Assembly: GCF_003347495.1 (NCBI RefSeq)
Contig: NZ_QCXY01000003.1
Location: 62,001-126,000 of the forward strand
DNA length: 64,000 nt
DNA from: Pleomorphovibrio marinus
Lineage (GTDB): Bacteria; Bacteroidota; Bacteroidia; Cytophagales; Cyclobacteriaceae
Direction: 5' to 3'
The notes beneath the pieces are model-generated. The model saw nothing but the letters and a program-made list of their open reading frames with translations. It did no database searches and was not told the DNA's origin. Both the position numbers and the translations under genes were made by a program. Below, piece after piece: positions 45,573 through 54,373 of the stretch. Within the stretch, counting starts at the first letter, position 1; every line of letters begins with the position of its first letter.

Positions 45573-46919
45573 TCAATTGAATATTTTTTCCAATACAGCT
45601 TTTGCTGAAGGAAGTGCTAATACGATTGCTTTATCATTCAAATTTAGCTGAAATTGACCATCAGGAATGAAAACTTCCTCCCCTCTGATCACTCCTGCGA
45701 CAATAGCCGAATCTGGAAACTTAAGGTCTTTAAGCTTTTTTTTCGTTATTCTATTATTTTTGGTGATTGAGTATTGGACAAACTCGGCATCCACGCCATG
45801 GATACCCGAGACTAACTCGACATTACCCTTTCTCAAATAGCGGCTTACATAGTTTGCAGCTACTAGCTTTTTATTTATCAGTGAGTCAACTCCAATACTA
45901 TGGGAAATATGAATGTATTCCCGGGTGTCCACATGGGCGATGGTTTTATACACCCCATGGTTTTTGGCCGATAGACTAGTAATGATATTGGTTTCAGAGC
46001 TATCGGTAAGTGCCAGAAACCCATCCATAGTTTCCAACCCTTCTTCCATAAGAAGGGAAACATTTTTATAGTCGCCATGAATAACTAATGTATGTTTTAA
46101 CCGCTGAGCTAACCATTTACATCTTTCCTTGTCTTTATGAATTAAGGTTACTCTGTAACTTTCCTCCAATTTCAAGGCTGTAGAAAAGGCTAGATCATCA
46201 CCACCTATTATCATAAGTTGCTTAACTAAAACCTCCTTATGATGTATTAACTTTTTTATGGACTCTACTGCCTCTTTGTTTGAAATAAAGAAAACATGGT
46301 CCCCATTTCTAATGTAGGTATTTCCTTTTGGAATTATAGTTAATTGGTCTCTAACTATGGCTATAATCCTAATATCATGAAAAATTGGGCTGGTACTTGC
46401 ATCGGAAAGCATTTTGTTCACCAATGGTGAAAATCTATCTAGTGTAATCCCCACCACATTTAGCTTACCTTCTTCAAACTCTATGACATCCGAGAAAGTA
46501 GAGTTTTTCATCATCCTCTTGATCTCCTCGCTGCATAGTAGGGAGGGAGAAATGATTGCGTCAATCCCCAAATTATGAAAAAAAACCTTGTTTTCGGCTA
46601 ATAAATAATCGTGGTTCCTCACTCTGGCAATCACCTTCCTAGCCCCTAATTGCTTGGCCAGGACAGCTGTAACCAAATTTGTCTTCTCGGAGGTAGTAAC
46701 TGCCAATAATAGGTCTGCCCGGGCTATATTGGCGTTACTTAGGATTTCAATAGATGAAGAATCTCCCATTATTGCCATTACATCCAGATGAGATGAAATA
46801 TTGTCAAGGACATCACTATCTAAATCAATAACGGTGATATCCTTGTTTTCATGGGACAATTGCTCAGCCAAATGATATCCCATATCACCTGCTCCCGCAA
46901 TCACTATATGCATAGCCAT
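45573..46919 (-). CDS. trkA: Trk system NAD-binding regulator
   Basis: A 448-residue protein with two RCK_N-RCK_C pairs. The first Rossmann unit is IVIAGAGDMGYHLAEQL with the acidic IDLDSD ribose-binding end; the second is MIIGGDDLAFSTALKLEE, lacking the canonical glycine-rich loop, as is usual for the second TrkA half. It gates TrkH in response to nucleotides. It is the promoter-proximal gene of trkA-trkH. Confidence 0.95.
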   Translation of the reverse strand: MAMHIVIAGAGDMGYHLAEQLSHENKDITVIDLDSDVLDNISSHLDVMAIMGDSSSIEILSNANIARADLLLAVTTSEKTNLVTAVLAKQLGARKVIARVRNHDYLLAENKVFFHNLGIDAIISPSLLCSEEIKRMMKNSTFSDVIEFEEGKLNVVGITLDRFSPLVNKMLSDASTSPIFHDIRIIAIVRDQLTIIPKGNTYIRNGDHVFFISNKEAVESIKKLIHHKEVLVKQLMIIGGDDLAFSTALKLEESYRVTLIHKDKERCKWLAQRLKHTLVIHGDYKNVSLLMEEGLETMDGFLALTDSSETNIITSLSAKNHGVYKTIAHVDTREYIHISHSIGVDSLINKKLVAANYVSRYLRKGNVELVSGIHGVDAEFVQYSITKNNRITKKKLKDLKFPDSAIVAGVIRGEEVFIPDGQFQLNLNDKAIVLALPSAKAVLEKIFN

Positions 46920-47006
46920 ACCTTATCAGAAATTACAGGTGGGCAAAATTGAAGAGATTATTCGGTAAAAAAAAACTTGCCGAACTTTATTACGGAAAAT
47001 CAGCTA

Positions 47007-47435
47007 TTAATCAGCCCTGGTCCAGGTTGTGGTCCGCCCAATCAAGGAAATACCGACATATCCTCTTACTTCTAAGGTGTCCCTGTTTTTTAATTTCATG
47101 ATACAGGAATACGTTTTACCACTCTTCGGATCGTAAATCTCACCGTTTTCCCAGCTACCGTTTTTATATTCAAATCCTTCCAATATCCTTAGGCCTTTAA
47201 GAGGCCTGTCTCTTTTTGATTTATCGGGGTTGTTTTTATCGGTTTTTGGCTTGCCATCTTCCTTTGGTTCCTTTAGCCAGATCAACTTGCCGTAGAACTT
47301 GCCATTTTCCTCAGAAATTTCAATCCTTCCCTCCTTTTCTTCATTGAACCATTCCCCTTTGATGGCATTTTTATCTTGCGCGGAAAGAGTGAAAATACTT
47401 GCGAACGCTACGGATACAACTAATAGAATTTTCAT
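47007..47435 (-). CDS. DUF2147 family exported protein
   Basis: About 142 residues from the ATG at 47435, where a signal peptide begins (MKILLVVSVAFASIFTLSAQ). The mature part has the DUF2147 pattern: IKGEWFNEEKEGRIEI, FYGKLIWLKEP, PLKGLRILEGFEYKNGSWENGEIYDPKSGKTYS (core elements RILEGFEY and GEIYDPKSGKTY) and LEVRGYVGISLIGRTTTW. The family folds as a small lipocalin-like barrel in the periplasm; the ligand is unknown. It stands alone downstream of the signalling genes. Confidence 0.88.
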   Translation of the reverse strand: MKILLVVSVAFASIFTLSAQDKNAIKGEWFNEEKEGRIEISEENGKFYGKLIWLKEPKEDGKPKTDKNNPDKSKRDRPLKGLRILEGFEYKNGSWENGEIYDPKSGKTYSCIMKLKNRDTLEVRGYVGISLIGRTTTWTRAD

Positions 47436-47504
47436 AATTATATGTTTTAGACTATGGAAAAAAACAAATACCATACCTAAATTATCATATAATTGTTCTC
47501 AATC

Positions 47505-48527
47505 TTATTTTTTCTTTGTGGGCTTTACATTCATTCCTTCTGTTTTTTTAACAATTTCCCGTATGATTTCATCCATTTCCTCAGCGGATTGCTCTATGTA
47601 TTGAAGGAGTTGAGTGCGTTCCTGTTCGTTGATAATATTTGATTGGACAAGACTGACTAGCCCCATAAGTCTGGATAATGGGGCACGAACTACGTGTGAT
47701 TGGGTCCAGGCAATCTCCCTTAGCCTTAGGTTTTGCTCCTCAATGATATTTACATGTTTCAACCGCTCCGTAATATCATTTGCCAAGATGACATTTGCCT
47801 TGGCACCTTTATAGTTTATACTGTTACTTCTTACTTCTACGTCTATGACCGTTCCGTTCTTTTTTTTGTGCTTAAAGAGCCCCCTAAAAAAGCCTCCAGA
47901 CACCTTTCTCCTTTCTTCAACCAAGGATTTCACCTCATCCACCAGATGATCCGGACGAATATCAAGGATAGTCATAGCCATAAACTCGTCATGGGTATAG
48001 CCATAGTGGTCAATAGCTGCTTGATTTACATCCAGAAAAGCAAAAGAATCCCTATCATATACCCACATGGGTTGGGGGCTTAATTGGAACAACTCGCTGT
48101 ATCGCTGTTCAGATTCTTTCAGTCTGATATAATTTTTGTTTCGCTCGATGTTATAAACAATGCTCTTGTATAACACCTGAGGGGAAAGTTCATCTTTCAA
48201 CAGATAATCCGAAACACCAAGACTCAAAGAACGAACCGCAAATTTCATGTCCGTGTATCCTGTCAAGACCACCACAGGACGGTTTCTACCAACGAAAACC
48301 ATTTCCTTCACTAATTCCTCCCCTACTTTGTCCGGTAGAGAAAGGTCTAGCAAAATAAGGTCGAATGGGATGTCTTTTTCACAATACCCCTTTGCTTCCT
48401 TTAGGGTTTTGGCCCTTATGATTTCTGAATGTAGAATGCTCTCTTCCAAATAATCTTGAATAAGGACAAAATCACCTGTATTATCCTCTACTACCAGAAG
48501 GCAATAGGTTTTTTGGTCTTTAAGCAT
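47505..48527 (-). CDS. REC-PAS-HisKA protein without ATPase domain
   Basis: About 340 residues from the ATG at 48527, one base past the preceding response-regulator stop. An N-terminal receiver (about 1-130; phosphoacceptor Asp in LILLDLSLPDKVG) is followed by a PAS domain (about 135-255, PQPMWVYDRDSFAFLDVN) and a dimerisation/phosphoacceptor helix pair (WTQSHVVRAPLSRLMGLV). The chain then ends in KPTKKK without N, G1 or G2 boxes, so it cannot bind ATP as a normal kinase. It may be a phosphotransfer or scaffold protein for another kinase. Confidence 0.85.
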   Translation of the reverse strand: MLKDQKTYCLLVVEDNTGDFVLIQDYLEESILHSEIIRAKTLKEAKGYCEKDIPFDLILLDLSLPDKVGEELVKEMVFVGRNRPVVVLTGYTDMKFAVRSLSLGVSDYLLKDELSPQVLYKSIVYNIERNKNYIRLKESEQRYSELFQLSPQPMWVYDRDSFAFLDVNQAAIDHYGYTHDEFMAMTILDIRPDHLVDEVKSLVEERRKVSGGFFRGLFKHKKKNGTVIDVEVRSNSINYKGAKANVILANDITERLKHVNIIEEQNLRLREIAWTQSHVVRAPLSRLMGLVSLVQSNIINEQERTQLLQYIEQSAEEMDEIIREIVKKTEGMNVKPTKKK

Positions 48528-48528
48528 C

Positions 48529-48963
48529 TTACTTGCTTTTTTTTGGTAAAGTAACAATGCTAAGCCAGAAGCTTTCTATTGAGGTAATTGCCTGCAAAAA
48601 CTGATCTACCTCAACCGGCTTTGTGATGTAACAATTGGCGTGATTCTCATAGGACATCTTGACGTCCCTTTCCGATGAGGAGGTGGTAAGCATGATAACA
48701 GGAATTCGTTTTAGGGAATCATCGGATTTAATGGTCTGAAGAACCTCATGTCCACTTTTTTTTGGAAGGTTGACATCTAATAAGATGAGATCTGGCAATT
48801 TCCTGCCTTTGAATTTATCCGTTTCATACAAAAAGTCCAGGGCTTCTTTACCATCTTTTACCACACTTATATTGTTTATCACTTTTCTTTCTTCTAGGGC
48901 TTCCATCGTCAAAACAATATCCCCTTCGTTATCCTCCACCAATAAAACATGAATGCTTTCCAT
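48529..48963 (-). CDS. Single-domain response regulator
   Basis: About 144 residues from the ATG at 48963. CheY-like receiver: LLVEDNEGDIVLT acidic pair, phosphoacceptor Asp in LILLDVNLPKKSG, VIMLTTSSSERD and the Lys in YITKPVEV. There is no output domain. This is the Rcp1-like type common with phytochrome or PAS kinases. It is coupled to the downstream REC-PAS-HisKA gene with only one base between them. Confidence 0.93.
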   Translation of the reverse strand: MESIHVLLVEDNEGDIVLTMEALEERKVINNISVVKDGKEALDFLYETDKFKGRKLPDLILLDVNLPKKSGHEVLQTIKSDDSLKRIPVIMLTTSSSERDVKMSYENHANCYITKPVEVDQFLQAITSIESFWLSIVTLPKKSK

Positions 48964-49001
48964 CGAATACTTAATTGTTATAAATTCTATCTCAATGTAT
49001 A

Positions 49002-49145
49002 TTATTTTTTTGGTTTCGGAAAGCAAAACCTAATCCCATTTTTGGAATCACCTATTACCCAAATCTTTTGCCCCTTAAGTTCATGATTTTGCAAAGCTAA
49101 AGCTAAATCAAGGACCTCATGCCTGATATCCTTTTCAGATTGCAT
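49002..49145 (-). CDS. Small hypothetical protein (47 residues)
   Basis: An ATG at 49145, preceded in frame by a stop, opens a 47-codon frame (MQSEKDIRHEVLDLALALQ.. ending FPKPKK) that stops 38 bp before the response-regulator start. The composition is protein-like: an amphipathic charged helix followed by a strand-rich, basic end (KIWVIGDSKNGIRF). No family was recognised. The rest of the 300-bp gap upstream (49146-49269) shows nothing. Confidence 0.45.
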   Translation of the reverse strand: MQSEKDIRHEVLDLALALQNHELKGQKIWVIGDSKNGIRFCFPKPKK

Positions 49146-49269
49146 TCTTTAAGCCGTTTGAATGTGCTTTCTAATCTAAAACTTTAAAAAAATAATATTT
49201 AGCAGAGCCCCTGAGGCGACCTTTTTACGAAAAATGCTGTAACAATCCTTTATTTCAAAAACAACAGCC

Positions 49270-50997
49270 CTAGTTCTTGGTGTTGCTCTGTAGGGCATAA
49301 CCACTGGTATTTTCCTCCTTGGACTTATTTTCCAATACCAGAACTGCAGTATGGTCATCGAGATAAAAATTTTCCTTTCCCACAACTTCCATCACTCCCC
49401 ATTTCATCATAATGTCTCTTATTGGTCCCCTCGCACCTGCAATGCAAAAAAGTATATTGGATTCCCTCCACTCCTTTATCCAATCCACCAGTGCATGTAC
49501 ACCGGTACTGTCCAAGCCTGTAAGGCTTTCCATGTCAAATACGATGGATTCCACCTTGGTTCCCCTGTCCTGTATCCATTTGTCCATTTTATCTTTAATA
49601 TATTGCACGTTGGCAAAATACAAGGGGCCATCCACCCTTACCACCAGAATGCCCGGGTTTAACTCCAGGTTTTCAAATCGTTTAACATTACGGAAAATTG
49701 TGGTGTCGGGTACTCTTCCTAACTGGGCCATATGAGGCATGCTGGCTTTATAAATCACAGCCAACAGGGATAACACCATACCAGCAATAATCCCAGTTTC
49801 AATTCCCAAAGTAAGGGTGAGAATAAAAGTGACAGATAACATCAAAAAATCGACTTTGTCCCTTTTCCAAAGTTCCCTGGGGCTATTGAAATCTATCAAT
49901 CCATAAACCGCCACCATAATCACCGCAGCCAGTATGGCGTTAGGCAAGAAGTAAAACACTTCGGTAAAAAACAGCAAAGTCAACATTACAACTATGGCAC
50001 TGATTATGGATGCCATGCCTGTTTTAGCACCAGCTTCATGGTTGACGGCTGTCCTACTAAACCCCCCTGTCACAGGATATCCATTGAATACAGAGACTCC
50101 CACATTTGCGATTCCTAATGCCTTCAGCTCTTGATTAGCATCCAACTGATAGTCCTTATGTTTGGCTTGAATAGCTCTGGCTACTGCAAAACTCTCAGCA
50201 AAACCAATTAATGCGATGGTCAATGCCACTGGAAACAATTCCCGCCATGCCCCCAATTCGAAACTAGGGAATGAAAAGCCCAAAAAGCCACCTGGCACTT
50301 CCCCTACAATTCCTACACCCAACTCGTTAAGCCCAAAACCAAAGGTCACAAAGATTCCGAAGACGACAGCAAAAAATGGAGCTGGTAATGACTTATTTAT
50401 TTTTTTGGTGAATATAATCGTCAGAATACCTACCGCCCCTAGAAGCAAGGTGAGGAGATGGGTTTGGTTTAGGTTATCCACCAATGCTGGAATTACCTCC
50501 TGAATATGGCTGGTATTAGGCAAGGGGATGCCCAGGAGGTGCTTTAGTTGACTTAATCCAATAATGATGGCCGCTGCAGAAGTAAAACCACTGATTACTG
50601 GGTGAGAAATAAAATTGACCACGAACCCAAGTCTAAATAAGCCCATGCCAAATTGTATTAATCCCACCAAAAAGGCAAGTGTAAGTGCGTATAACAAATA
50701 TTGGGAAGGATCTTCTGGATTCAAAGCTGCTATTCCCGCTGCCGTGAGCAGGGAGACCATGGCCACAGGGCCTACTGCTAACTGCCTAGAAGTCCCAAAT
50801 ACAGCGTAAAGAAGCAAGGGCAAGGTGGCAGCATATAAGCCATGAATGGGGTTTAAACCTGCTAACATGGCATAAGCCATCCCCTGGGGTATCAACATTA
50901 CTCCTACTGTGAACCCAGCAGTAAGGTCCTTTTTGAAAAACCCTCCATGGTAGTAGGGGAGCCATGATAATATGGGAAATGCTTGCTTCAATTTCAT
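49270..50997 (-). CDS. SulP-family inorganic anion transporter with STAS domain
   Basis: About 575 residues from the ATG at 50997 (MKLKQAFPILSWLPYY). The longer reading from 51027 consists of repeat sequence. SulP hallmarks are present: the start of the core domain DLTAGFTVGVMLIPQGMAYAMLAG (core GVMLIPQGMAYA), QLAVGPVAMVSLL, NPVISGFTS-like ISHPVISGFTSAAAI, NEGYPVTGGFSRTAVN-like FNGYPVTGGFSRTAVN, and a C-terminal STAS domain (SIVFDMESLTGLDSTGVHAL). It imports sulfate, bicarbonate or a similar anion; the specificity is not readable. Confidence 0.94.
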   Translation of the reverse strand: MKLKQAFPILSWLPYYHGGFFKKDLTAGFTVGVMLIPQGMAYAMLAGLNPIHGLYAATLPLLLYAVFGTSRQLAVGPVAMVSLLTAAGIAALNPEDPSQYLLYALTLAFLVGLIQFGMGLFRLGFVVNFISHPVISGFTSAAAIIIGLSQLKHLLGIPLPNTSHIQEVIPALVDNLNQTHLLTLLLGAVGILTIIFTKKINKSLPAPFFAVVFGIFVTFGFGLNELGVGIVGEVPGGFLGFSFPSFELGAWRELFPVALTIALIGFAESFAVARAIQAKHKDYQLDANQELKALGIANVGVSVFNGYPVTGGFSRTAVNHEAGAKTGMASIISAIVVMLTLLFFTEVFYFLPNAILAAVIMVAVYGLIDFNSPRELWKRDKVDFLMLSVTFILTLTLGIETGIIAGMVLSLLAVIYKASMPHMAQLGRVPDTTIFRNVKRFENLELNPGILVVRVDGPLYFANVQYIKDKMDKWIQDRGTKVESIVFDMESLTGLDSTGVHALVDWIKEWRESNILFCIAGARGPIRDIMMKWGVMEVVGKENFYLDDHTAVLVLENKSKEENTSGYALQSNTKN

Positions 50998-51155
50998 GTG
51001 TTTAAATTTTCTTTTCAGCGGCCACATAGCCTGCCCCTGCCTGCCCCGAACTTGATTCGGGGAACTTGTTTCGGGGGAATCTCGCTTTGATAATCATCCC
51101 AGTGTGTGACGTGCTCGTCATGCCCTGACTGCCGTCAGGACAGGCTAGATTTCAT
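50992..51155 (-). repeat. TTTCAT-bounded intergenic repeat, copy B (164 bp)
   Basis: Closest to copy A: TTTCATGTGTTTA then TTTTCAGCGGCCACATAGCC, the CCTGCCCCGAACTTG motif (partly duplicated here as GATTCGGGGAACTTGTTTCGGGG), and CTGACTGCCGTCAGGACAGG before the closing TTTCAT. Its left border supplies the SulP start codon. Confidence 0.8.
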
Positions 51156-51242
51156 ATGTTTATATTTGTTTTTCAATGGTCAGATGGAATGCCCTGGATA
51201 ATCATCCCCATGTGTGAGAATAATTTCTCATGGGCATTTCAT
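51150..51242 (-). repeat. TTTCAT-bounded intergenic repeat, copy C (93 bp, internally deleted)
   Basis: Shares the TTTCAT border with copies B and D. It keeps the first 30 bases (TATGTTTATATTTGTTTTTCAATGG) and AATCATCCCCATGTGTGA, but the G/C-rich hairpin is missing. Confidence 0.7.
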
Positions 51243-51351
51243 GTGTTTATATTTGTTCTTTATAGGTCACATGGAATCTCGCAATCTTAATCATCCCTCC
51301 GTGTATCGCTTGGGTTATGCCTGACTGCCGTCCAGGCAGGCTCGATTTCAT
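51237..51351 (-). repeat. TTTCAT-bounded intergenic repeat, copy D (115 bp)
   Basis: Begins TTTCATGTGTTTATATTTG and continues GGTCACATGG, AATCTCGCAATCTTAATC, CATCCCTCCGTG and CCTGACTGCCGTCCAGGCAGG, ending CTCGATTTCAT like copy A. Copies B, C and D are head-to-tail and share borders; 51352-51431 shows nothing further. Confidence 0.75.
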
Positions 51352-51431
51352 CGCATCAGTATAAATCCTAAACCTTGGAACAAATTTCGGCAAAAAATAT
51401 CCCTTTGCTGGTGACCATTGTCACAATGCAT

Positions 51432-52964
51432 CTAACCTGCTACAATCTCTATATTTCGTTTTAATGATTTTGATAGCACATCAGAAAACCGTTGCGCCTC
51501 CCATATTTCCAGGTCCGGCGTTTCTTCTGCAAACACCTTAATGGTGATTTTTTTGGTTTCCGGCACACAATATACATGCTGAACCCATTGGTTTTTTGTC
51601 TTATCCAGACCCACGGCCACCCGGAGCACTCCAGACAGGAGCCGTAGCCTTTTTTGCTGACTTTTAATTAACTTCCGGAATTTCTTTTGCTTCTTTTTAG
51701 GGCCTCCTTTCCGGTGGTATCTTGCCAGGTGTCCAAGTAGTAAAACCTCTTCATTGTTAAACCCCCGGAGCTGACTATTCCAAATGAGGTATCTGGAGTG
51801 TTTGTGATAGTCCTGGAATTTGACAAACAGCCCAACTTCATAGATGATACAGGAATGGTAAAGCAATTGCCTATCTTCTGTTTCGGCACCATGGATATCC
51901 TTTAATTGGTCAAAAATCTGTAGTGCCAACCTCGCCACATGAAATTTTTCTTCCACATCCACCTCGTATCGGCTTGCCAATAACAAGCAGCTTTTTTCTT
52001 TTACATGTTTGCCACCTATACCTGATTCAAAAACTCCGTCATGCCTGTATAGATAATCCAGGATCATCCCTTCTCGAAGTGAGGCATCAGAGAGGGTAAT
52101 TCCATTTAATCCTGAGAGTTGCATCAATTCTACCAACAAAACAGCACCCAAATGTACCGCATCTGCCCTATTACTGCTTATCCCATTTACCTTAGCCCTA
52201 TCCTCCGGATTGAGTGTGCATAGTTTTTTTGCGAGTTTTTCCAAGGCCTCCAGGGATACCCACTCGGCATTTACCGACTCTGGGGAGGGGTTTCCCTGCT
52301 TGGTCAGGCATGCTTCTCCTAAGGATCTAATGGTACCAGATGTACCTATGATCCTGTCAAAACCTCTTTCCAGTGCCCCTTGCATAACTTTTTGTGCTGT
52401 TTTCCGCACATGCTCTTTAAGCCGGGTCAGTTCATCCTCGTTTAAAGGGTTTTGGTGGCCTACATAGTCCAACAGCCTAAGCACTCCCAATTTCATACTT
52501 TTGCAATAATCCACCTTATGGTTATCACCAGTCACTGCCTCGGTACTTCCCCCACCTATATCCAGAACCATGGCCCTTTGTCCTTTTAGGTCAATAGCCT
52601 TTCTTACCGCTAAAAAAATCAAACGTGCTTCCTCCTTTCCGGAAATCAACTGGGGAGAAAGACCCGCCTCTGCAATAATGGCATCCAAAAAATCACGGCC
52701 ATTCTTTGCTTCCCGGGTAGCGGAGGTGGCAGATGTGATGATATGGTCTACTCCAAATTGATCCGCCAGTTGGACATAGCGCTTGATCGTCTCTATCCCC
52801 GCCTTGAAGGCCCTGTCGTTTATGATATTACTGGCAAAAACACCCTCTCCCAGTTTGACCATCTCCTTTTCTTGCATGAGAATGTCAAACTGCTCCCTAC
52901 TCCTGGCCTCTACGATGACCATGTGTATGGAGTTGGTACCTATATCGATAGCAGCCAGTTTCAT
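51432..52964 (-). CDS. ppx: Ppx/GppA exopolyphosphatase family protein
   Basis: About 510 residues from the ATG at 52964 (MKLAAIDIGTNSIHMVIVEA). The actin-like ATPase-fold motifs AAIDIGTNSIH, the catalytic Glu region GKEEARLIF and VLDIGGGSTE are clear. Further on are GTSGTIRSLGEA and a C-terminal HD-like helical domain (LLYHSCIIYEVGLFVKF..HSRYLI). The length matches long E. coli-type Ppx. It hydrolyses inorganic polyphosphate or (p)ppGpp; the two cannot be told apart from sequence alone. Confidence 0.92.
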   Translation of the reverse strand: MKLAAIDIGTNSIHMVIVEARSREQFDILMQEKEMVKLGEGVFASNIINDRAFKAGIETIKRYVQLADQFGVDHIITSATSATREAKNGRDFLDAIIAEAGLSPQLISGKEEARLIFLAVRKAIDLKGQRAMVLDIGGGSTEAVTGDNHKVDYCKSMKLGVLRLLDYVGHQNPLNEDELTRLKEHVRKTAQKVMQGALERGFDRIIGTSGTIRSLGEACLTKQGNPSPESVNAEWVSLEALEKLAKKLCTLNPEDRAKVNGISSNRADAVHLGAVLLVELMQLSGLNGITLSDASLREGMILDYLYRHDGVFESGIGGKHVKEKSCLLLASRYEVDVEEKFHVARLALQIFDQLKDIHGAETEDRQLLYHSCIIYEVGLFVKFQDYHKHSRYLIWNSQLRGFNNEEVLLLGHLARYHRKGGPKKKQKKFRKLIKSQQKRLRLLSGVLRVAVGLDKTKNQWVQHVYCVPETKKITIKVFAEETPDLEIWEAQRFSDVLSKSLKRNIEIVAG

Positions 52965-52979
52965 AAAACTCAGGATAAA

Positions 52980-53016
52980 CAAAAAGACCCTTTCGGAGGT
53001 GGGAAAGGGTCTTTTG
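52980..53016 (-). terminator. Terminator of the xyl operon
   Basis: A perfect stem AAAAGACCCTTTC / GAAAGGGTCTTTT with a seven-base loop. On the minus strand it follows the xylA stop by about ten bases and ends in TTTTTGTTTAT. Confidence 0.85.
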
Positions 53017-53024
53017 TGTAAAAA

Positions 53025-54338
53025 TTAGATAAATTGGTTCAAAATATTCTCGTACATCTCTTGCTTGCCACTGATTTGTTTGGGTTCTCCCACTTCAACG
53101 GCGATGGCCCTAAGGTCATCCAGGGTAAGTTTCCCTTCTTCGAATTCTTTGCCCTTTCCCGTGTCAAAGGAGGAGTAGCGTTCTTTTCTCAGCTTTTGGT
53201 AGGGGGATTTTTCCATAATGTCGTTGGCAATGATAAGGCTCCTTGCAAATGCATCCATACTTCCCACATGTGCATGGAACAAGTCGTCCAAATCTGTGGA
53301 GTTTCTCCTGATTTTAGCATCAAAATTCACTCCTCCGGTGGTAAAGCCCTTACCTTGTAGGAGCACCAACATGGACTCGGTGAGTTCCATCAAGTTGATG
53401 GCAAACTGGTCGGTATCCCAACCATTTTGATAGTCTCCCCTATTGGCATCTATACTGCCTAACAAGCCAGCATCTTGAGCAACCTGCAATTCATGCTGAA
53501 AGGTATGGCCAGCAAGGGTAGCATGGTTTACTTCCAAGTTCAGCTTAAAGTCCTTGTCCAACCCAAAATGCCTCAAGAATCCAACCACGGTAGCTGCATC
53601 ATAGTCATATTGGTGTTTGGTGGGCTCCATAGGCTTGGGCTCAATCAAGAAGGTGCCTTCGAAACCGTTTTTCCTGCCGTAATCCCTGGCCATGCTTAGG
53701 AATTGGGCCAGATGTTCGGTTTCCCTCTTCATGTCGGTATTAAGAAGGGACATATATCCTTCCCTTCCTCCCCAAAACACGTAGTTTTCACCACCCAAAG
53801 CGATAGTAGCATCAATAGCATTTTTGATTTGTGTACCTGCCCTGGCCACCACTTCAAAATTGGGGTTGGTGGATGCCCCGTTCATGTACCTTGGGTTACT
53901 GAACACATTGGCTGTTCCCCAAAGCAACTTAATGCCTGTTTCTTTTTGTTTCCCCTTAGCATAATCCACTATGGCCTGCATATGCTTTTCATACTGCTGC
54001 AAGGAATCCCCCTCGTCTATAAGGTCAATGTCATGGAAGCAATAAAAAGGGGCGCCTATTTTGCCGATGAATTCAAAGGCAGCGTCCATTTTATCCTTTG
54101 CTCTTTGTATAGGATCTTTTGCCTTGTCCCATTCCCTAACAATGGTACCGGGACCAAAAGGATCGTTTCCAGCTCCACAGAATGAATGCCAATAGGCAAT
54201 GGCAAACCTAAAATGATCTTTCATGGACTTGCCTCTTATCACCCTGTTTTCGTCATAATATTTAAATGCCAAAGGGTTATCGGATTCCTTTCCCTCAAAG
54301 GGTATTTTTTCAATGTTTGGAAAATAGGTTTTAGACAT
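53025..54338 (-). CDS. xylA: Xylose isomerase
   Basis: A 437-residue class-II xylose isomerase: [14 protein letters not shown]-like [15 protein letters not shown] with catalytic His/Asp, [33 protein letters not shown], the metal ligands in [34 protein letters not shown] and [17 protein letters not shown]. It converts xylose to xylulose in the cytoplasm. It is the last gene of the symporter-xylB-xylA operon, 35 bp after xylB. Confidence 0.97.
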   Translation of the reverse strand: MSKTYFPNIEKIPFEGKESDNPLAFKYYDENRVIRGKSMKDHFRFAIAYWHSFCGAGNDPFGPGTIVREWDKAKDPIQRAKDKMDAAFEFIGKIGAPFYCFHDIDLIDEGDSLQQYEKHMQAIVDYAKGKQKETGIKLLWGTANVFSNPRYMNGASTNPNFEVVARAGTQIKNAIDATIALGGENYVFWGGREGYMSLLNTDMKRETEHLAQFLSMARDYGRKNGFEGTFLIEPKPMEPTKHQYDYDAATVVGFLRHFGLDKDFKLNLEVNHATLAGHTFQHELQVAQDAGLLGSIDANRGDYQNGWDTDQFAINLMELTESMLVLLQGKGFTTGGVNFDAKIRRNSTDLDDLFHAHVGSMDAFARSLIIANDIMEKSPYQKLRKERYSSFDTGKGKEFEEGKLTLDDLRAIAVEVGEPKQISGKQEMYENILNQFI

Positions 54339-54373
54339 GGTTAAGTTAATTTAATATGTGAAACAATCAAAAG

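Noticed and set aside
46961-46985. Short TTCGG / CCGAA inverted repeat between trkA and the DUF2147 gene
   Set aside because: A five-base stem around a poly-A loop is too weak to call a terminator.
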